64,000 bases of DNA, taken from Shinella sp. Its GTDB lineage: Bacteria; Pseudomonadota; Alphaproteobacteria; Rhizobiales; Rhizobiaceae. Location: contig QFQX01000020.1 of the NCBI GenBank assembly GCA_003248775.1, positions 10,253 to 74,252 of the forward strand, read 5' to 3'. The translations under genes were made by a program, and so were the position numbers. Under the pieces are notes generated by a model. That model did not search any database and was not told where the DNA came from. It worked only from the letters and a program-made list of their open reading frames with translations. Numbering within the stretch: position 1 is the first letter of the stretch; every line of letters begins with the position of its first letter. This document shows positions 59,872 to 64,000 of this stretch, one piece after another.

Positions 59872-60507
59872 ATGAATCCGTCTGCCGTAGTTTTTGACAT
59901 TGGGGGCGTTCTGATCGATTGGAATCCCGTCCATCTGTATGGGCCGATTTTCCGTGACGAGCAGGCGACCGAGGCCTTCCTGCGCGACATTTGCAATGCT
60001 GCCTGGAACGAGCAGTTCGATGCCGGCAAGCCGTTTGCAGATGGCATAGCAGAACTGATAAGCGCCTATCCGGACAAGGCTGAACTCATCTGTATCTACT
60101 GGGATCGCTGGGAGGAGATGCTCGGCGGCGAGATCGCGGGAACCGTGGACATACTGCGCCGTTTGAAGAACGCCAGGATTCCTGTTCATGCGATATCCAA
60201 TTTTTCGGCAGAGACCTTTCCCAGGGCGGTTGCGGTCTTCCCGTTCCTCGATCAATTCGACACTCTCGTGGTGTCGGGACGCGAAGGTCTGATCAAGCCG
60301 GATCCGGAAATCTTCCACCTGTTTCTCAGGCGTGCCGGTCTTGATGCAGCAGACTGCATCTTCATTGACGACAAGGCCGACAACATCGCGGCTGCGGCAT
60401 CGCTCGGTTTCCATACGCTCCACTTCAAGGATGCTGGCCAGCTTGAGGAGCGGCTCGTTTCGCTCGGTCTTCTCACTCCGGCAGTGGAGGGTGCAGGCGA
60501 TGAGTGA
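59872..60507 (+). CDS. HAD-superfamily IA phosphatase/dehalogenase-like protein
   Basis: 211 residues. Motif I FDIGGVLID (D9 nucleophile; the usual second Asp is Gly), motif II SNF, motif III Lys in LIKPDPEIF and motif IV FIDDKADN are present. The D-x-G form is also seen in sugar-phosphate phosphatases and dehalogenases, so the substrate is open. GGAG precedes ATG 59872. It overlaps the deoR start by eight bases. Confidence 0.88.
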   Translation: MNPSAVVFDIGGVLIDWNPVHLYGPIFRDEQATEAFLRDICNAAWNEQFDAGKPFADGIAELISAYPDKAELICIYWDRWEEMLGGEIAGTVDILRRLKNARIPVHAISNFSAETFPRAVAVFPFLDQFDTLVVSGREGLIKPDPEIFHLFLRRAGLDAADCIFIDDKADNIAAAASLGFHTLHFKDAGQLEERLVSLGLLTPAVEGAGDE

Positions 60508-61282
60508 GCGTACGGGTGAACTTTCCGCGCTCTCCCCCGAAGAGCGTCAGGCTCAGCTTTTGGAGCGCGTCAACACGTCCGGCCGCGTTCTGGCGGCAGC
60601 CGCCGCGATCGAGTTTGGCGTGTCCGAGGATTCAATCCGGCGGGACCTGCGCGAACTTGCGGAGGCAGGTCTTGTCCAGCGCTTTCACGGCGGCGCTGCA
60701 CGGCTCATTACGCCCGTGCTCGACTTCAGCCGTCGCGAAAGGGTGGACGGTGGTGAAAAGCTGCGGATCGGCCAGGCGGCCGCCGGTACGATCGAAGATG
60801 GGGCAACCCTGCTTGTGGATTCCAGCACGACCACCCTACATTTTCTGAAGGAATTGCCCGCAAGCCGATCCGTCCGCATCATCACGACGTCCGTCGATAT
60901 AGCCGCCGCCGCCCTCGACCATCCCCGGGCGGATGTGACCATGCTTGGGGGGCGCCTCAACAGGCAGACGCGCAGTTCGACGGGTCCCTCCGCTCTCGAG
61001 GAAGTTCGCAGGCTGCGACCCGATGTCTGCGTGCTGGGAACCTGTGGAATAGACGAGCGCCTGAACCTCAGGGCGGATGATTTCGACGATGCTCACATCA
61101 AAGCGGCCATGATCAAGGCGTCCGCAAAGACGATCGTGCTTGCGCCAAGGGAAAAGCTTGGACGCGCAGCGACCTATGAAGTGGCGCCCATCTCGGCAAT
61201 CTCCACACTTTTCACCTCCACAAACGAGCTTTCAATCACCCAGCGCATTCAGGAACAGGGCATCGACGTCGTCTTCGCCTGA
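60500..61282 (+). CDS. DeoR-family transcriptional repressor
   Basis: 260 residues. The N-terminal HTH (about 20-65; RVLAAAAAIEFGVSEDSIRRDL) is followed by a DeoR sugar-phosphate sensor domain (VDSSTTTLHF, near 110; ITTSVDIAAA near 133-142). ATG 60500 lies inside the end of the HAD gene. Repressors of this type bind sugar phosphates, suggesting a phosphosugar inducer made in the HAD/GH3 pathway. It is likely autoregulatory via 59822-59841. Confidence 0.9.
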   Translation: MSERTGELSALSPEERQAQLLERVNTSGRVLAAAAAIEFGVSEDSIRRDLRELAEAGLVQRFHGGAARLITPVLDFSRRERVDGGEKLRIGQAAAGTIEDGATLLVDSSTTTLHFLKELPASRSVRIITTSVDIAAAALDHPRADVTMLGGRLNRQTRSSTGPSALEEVRRLRPDVCVLGTCGIDERLNLRADDFDDAHIKAAMIKASAKTIVLAPREKLGRAATYEVAPISAISTLFTSTNELSITQRIQEQGIDVVFA

Positions 61283-61311
61283 TCGTTTGGCCACACCAGC
61301 AGAGGAATACC

Positions 61312-62316
61312 ATGGACTCCACCATTCAACGGGATGCGCGGGCGATCTTCCTGCCCGCCTTCGACGGTTTCGATATCCACGATGTCATGATGCCATTCCT
61401 GGAAAAGGGCGGCTGCTCGGTCCTGTTGGGCGAGACGCGAGCGGAATATGTGGCAAGAAAGATGTCGCATGAGAGGCTGGCAACAGAGACGGTCGCCCAG
61501 TTCAGCGAATGCGTGCAGAAGCTGCGTACAGTCTGTACAGACATCATCGTTGCGGTTGACGAGGAGCTTGGCGGCATTCGTCGCCTGGAGGGTCTCGTCC
61601 CGCCCCTGCCCGACCTTGACGAGATCGCCGGGATGGATGAGGCCGCCATCGAGGCTCGATGCTTCGACACCGCACGGGGCGCTCGCGCGCTCGGCGTGAC
61701 GATGTTTCTGGCCCCAATCGCTGACGTCGTTGACGGCCGCAACCCCTGGCTCGACGGCCGCAGCATGGGTCGCGAGCCTGAGGCCGTCGCTCGGCTGGTT
61801 GCCGCCTTCGTCAAGGGTGTGCAGAGGGCCGGAATAACCGCCGTCACGAAGCATTTTCCCGGCTTCAATGATCTTGCGGGAGATCCCGCCGTCATGGACA
61901 TATCGCTTACGACACCGCTCGAGCGCATTCTCCAAAATTCCTTGCCTTTTCGTGCAGCCATATCCGCAGGCACAAAGGCCGTCATGGCGGGGCCGGCACC
62001 TGTGGTGTCCATCGATCCTGAAAACGCTGCCTGCACGTCCCCAGGCGTCATCAAGATGCTGCGGCAGGAGTTCGGCTTCACCGGACTGATTGTAAGCGAC
62101 GACCTCGACGCTCCTGCCACGATGCGTGGCCAGTCGCTGCTGGATACCTCTATCCGCTCGCTCAATGCGGGTGCGGATCTTCTGCTGGTTGCAGCAGGCC
62201 CGCATCTCGACCAGCTTTGCAACGGTATTGTCGAGGCTGTCGGCACGGGCAGGATTTCCGAGGAACGGCTTTCCCAGGCTGCAAGCCGCGTTCGGGCTAG
62301 TGCCGCGGGTATATAA
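61312..62316 (+). CDS. Glycoside hydrolase family 3 protein (NagZ-like), copy 1
   Basis: 334 residues, N-terminal GH3 barrel. KHFPG at 180-184 and the nucleophile Asp in VSDDLDA (D263) are present, but the NagZ acid/base loop D-S-H is missing: the sequence is HFPGFNDLAGDPAVMDIS. It may hydrolyse by another mode or use a cofactor-like residue. 30 bases after deoR, same strand. It resembles copy 2 at 62545. Confidence 0.82.
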   Translation: MDSTIQRDARAIFLPAFDGFDIHDVMMPFLEKGGCSVLLGETRAEYVARKMSHERLATETVAQFSECVQKLRTVCTDIIVAVDEELGGIRRLEGLVPPLPDLDEIAGMDEAAIEARCFDTARGARALGVTMFLAPIADVVDGRNPWLDGRSMGREPEAVARLVAAFVKGVQRAGITAVTKHFPGFNDLAGDPAVMDISLTTPLERILQNSLPFRAAISAGTKAVMAGPAPVVSIDPENAACTSPGVIKMLRQEFGFTGLIVSDDLDAPATMRGQSLLDTSIRSLNAGADLLLVAAGPHLDQLCNGIVEAVGTGRISEERLSQAASRVRASAAGI

Positions 62317-62544
62317 GGCGCTCAGGCGATGAGGCTACGCCCAGGCGTGCCGCATCGCTTTTCGAAAGCATCGCGCACCCCGTTCTGAGGACAGGTGTGC
62401 GATCTGATGCCTTTTGACGGTGTGGCGGGGCGTTCCTGGTCCGCCCCCTTCAAGCCGCCGCGCGATGCGGTCTTTCGTGCCCTGGGGTTGGCGCGGAGAG
62501 AGCCTTGGCTGTTCCGCGCCAACCTTTGCTGCAAAGTGCTTGTG

Positions 62545-63567
62545 TCAAGCGACGGCGTGAATTGTCCATTCGATCGCGGCGGACGCGGCGCGAAGACGTT
62601 CTTCGGAAAGATCCCCCGCTTGAACCGCCTCTTCGATGGCGGCCGCCAGTCGGTCGAGGCTGGGAACGGCCGAGGGGGATAAGAGAAGCAGATCCGCCCC
62701 AGCCTTCAGCGCCTGCACCACCGTCTGATCCAGCGTCTTGTCACGCATCGTTGCCTTATGGTCGAGGTCGCAGGTGATGACCAGCCCGGTAAAGCCCATC
62801 TCGTCGCGCAGCAAGCCGATGAGATCGCGTGAAATCGAACCTGCTTCCGGCGGGTCGAGGGCGTCATAGATTGACGGGCTCATGAATACGGCATCGGCGC
62901 CCGCATCCACGCCTGCCTTAAACGGCGCAAGGTACGGCTTCAGTTGCGCCATCGTCAGCGGTACGCGGGCCTCTTGTGTCGCCGGTTGACCGCTGACTTC
63001 AGGATTTCCGGGAAAATGCTTGAGCGTGGTCCCGATGCCGGCCTGTTTGGCTCCGCGGACATAGGAGGCGACGAGCCGTGAAACGGTGGCCGTCTCATCT
63101 CCAAGCGTCCGGCCCGAAAGCCATGGATTTTCTCCGGTGACGACGTCGGCCGTTGGAGACAAAAGCAATGTCACTCCCAGCGATCGGGCGTCCTTTGCCA
63201 TGGCGCATATAGCGCGTTGAAAGGCTTCCTCGTCCATCTCGGCCGCTGCAGATGCCGATGGCAGCGGTGCCGTCAGGCCATGCAGCCTGTGCACGGCCGA
63301 TACGTCGGCATCGAGTGCGATGAGCAGAGGTCCTGCAAGCTCTCGTGCCTTGGCAGTGACCATACGCCATTTTTCTGCGGTCTCGTCGGCGATGCGAGCC
63401 GGACTGATGGTGCAACTGGCATATTCTTCGGCGCTCTCCCCGAACAGGAGGGATCGTCCTCCCCGGGCCAGGAAGCGCTCCAATTCCGGCGATAGTTCTA
63501 GCGTGCCGGTGACGGGGAACAACACGCTGTAAGCAAGGCGTCTCAATGTCAACATTGACGGATCCAT
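62545..63567 (-). CDS. Glycoside hydrolase family 3 protein, copy 2, with changed nucleophile position
   Basis: 340 residues. KHFPG at 183-187 is kept. The D-S-H loop is absent and the nucleophile Asp is replaced by Cys266 in VITCDLDHKA, aligned with VSDDLDA of copy 1. It may be a sugar-binding or altered-activity protein. ATG 63567 matches the start of copy 1 in alignment; another ATG at 63594 is possible. It is convergent with copy 1 and has a DeoR-like element upstream. Confidence 0.75.
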   Translation of the reverse strand: MDPSMLTLRRLAYSVLFPVTGTLELSPELERFLARGGRSLLFGESAEEYASCTISPARIADETAEKWRMVTAKARELAGPLLIALDADVSAVHRLHGLTAPLPSASAAAEMDEEAFQRAICAMAKDARSLGVTLLLSPTADVVTGENPWLSGRTLGDETATVSRLVASYVRGAKQAGIGTTLKHFPGNPEVSGQPATQEARVPLTMAQLKPYLAPFKAGVDAGADAVFMSPSIYDALDPPEAGSISRDLIGLLRDEMGFTGLVITCDLDHKATMRDKTLDQTVVQALKAGADLLLLSPSAVPSLDRLAAAIEEAVQAGDLSEERLRAASAAIEWTIHAVA

Positions 63568-63604
63568 TTCGCAAAACCAATCTCTTGATTGCATGAATAT
63601 GCTT

Positions 63605-63624
63605 CTTTGTGCAATAGTGCGCAA
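63605..63624. promoter_or_regulatory. Direct-repeat element upstream of GH3 copy 2
   Basis: CTTTGTGCAATAGTGCGCAA matches 13 of 20 bases in 59822-59841, including TTTGTGCA and GCAA. It lies 38 bases before ATG 63567 on the opposite strand, suggesting shared DeoR control. Confidence 0.45.
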
Positions 63625-63699
63625 GCCAAACTAACGGTCAGTTTAGGTTTTATGCGGCAATAGCCTTGTATTTTTAGATTTTGCCAGATCCTTGACTAC

Positions 63700-63928
63700 T
63701 CTCTGTGACGAAATCGGCATTCGTGTTCACGCACGATTGTGCGATGGATTGGTGACCCGCAGTCGTGTCGATTTGCGCAAGATCGCTGTCGTGATGTGCT
63801 TGCAGCTCGACATCAAGAAGCTCGGCCTCAGGCATATCGGAACGAGGCCTTGCACGCCCAAGAGCCATGGAAAGATAGAACGCTTCATCCAGACGACGTT
63901 ACGCGAATGGGCCTACGCTCTCGCCTAC
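63700..63928 (+). pseudogene. Integrase-core transposase C-terminal remnant
   Basis: A short frame reads GLRHIGTRPCTPKSHGKIER, then FIQTTLREWAYALAYS, a C-terminal segment of IS481/IS3-like transposases (the catalytic Glu lies in this GKIERFIQ region). The frame stops being alike at 63928 where a family 1 repeat starts. No other part of the element is visible within the window. Confidence 0.65.
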
Positions 63929-64000
63929 AGCATGTCGCGCAAAAGTGTGCAGCGGTTTTGCGGCAACGACATGCGATGAAACAAGGACTTAAAGCGTAGA
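63929..64000. repeat. Dispersed repeat family 1, copy D (inverted, cut by window)
   Basis: AGCATGTCGCGCAAAAGTG, the same as the start of copy C, running into the window end. It directly abuts a transposase remnant. Confidence 0.8.

Noticed and set aside
1..64000. CRISPR arrays, tRNA, rRNA, tmRNA or riboswitches
   Set aside because: No regular spaced direct repeats, no cloverleaf with CCA-like ends and no known riboswitch core seen by eye.

Overview
The window reads as the genome of an alphaproteobacterium of the order Hyphomicrobiales (Rhizobiales), most likely the Rhizobiaceae. Supporting signs are the dense high-GC gene layout, rhizobial dispersed palindromic repeats, a BTLCP-type transglutaminase-like peptidase, DUF1194 and YdcZ-type proteins, and many ABC and tripartite uptake systems with catabolic enzymes. 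Gene content is accessory: no rRNA, tRNA, ribosomal protein or replication gene was seen, so a plasmid, chromid or chromosomal island are all possible.

Region 1 (about 1-18.1 kb) is a metal and cell-envelope island. It holds a SCO1-type copper chaperone, a ZntR-like MerR regulator, an Nramp (MntH) transporter, a CDF zinc-type exporter and a His-rich zinc-ribbon protein. These are interleaved with envelope genes: two L,D-transpeptidases, an M23 endopeptidase, a class B penicillin-binding protein, signal peptidase II and a DsbA/DsbB pair. Six promoters of MerR type (near-consensus -35, 19-bp spacer with a dyad, -10) lie here. Five sit upstream of island genes and one faces a stretch with no intact gene. 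Only one merR gene is visible, so envelope repair and metal export may be co-regulated.

Region 2 (about 18.4-44.1 kb) is a large catabolic island. A tripartite tricarboxylate transporter with RidA and RraA-like genes precedes a GntR/FCD regulator. Two divergent operons follow from about 31.8 kb. The leftward one encodes flavin reductase, M81 hydrolase, M24 protein, quinone-oxidoreductase-like protein, KdgD-like dehydratase, ABC ATPase and a PLP enzyme. The rightward one encodes binding protein, two permeases, GMC oxidoreductase, HbpS/UPF0303 protein, acyl-CoA-dehydrogenase-like monooxygenase, M24 paralogue, SDR, amidohydrolase, D-serine dehydratase and two YdcZ proteins. A repeated operator-like sequence (AAAGTG-N-ATACTG-N-ATGCA-like) precedes at least five of these units and suggests one regulon. 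The substrate is not identifiable from sequence; the enzyme set suits an N-containing compound opened by a two-component flavin monooxygenase and hydrolases. A short transcript with a CCUCCC loop and a strong terminator at 24.0-24.1 kb looks like an alphar14-type small RNA.

Region 3 (about 44.7-63.6 kb) is a second uptake/catabolic block. An eight-gene leftward operon encodes a ThDP enzyme, a histidinol-dehydrogenase-family enzyme, a full ABC transporter and two GMC oxidoreductases. Divergent from it is an unrecognised conserved protein, followed by an XRE-type regulator, a Gfo/Idh-like protein with an altered EKP motif, a TIM-barrel epimerase, a HAD phosphatase, a DeoR regulator and two divergent GH3-like proteins that lack usual catalytic residues. 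The window ends in a transposase remnant abutting a copy of the dispersed repeat.
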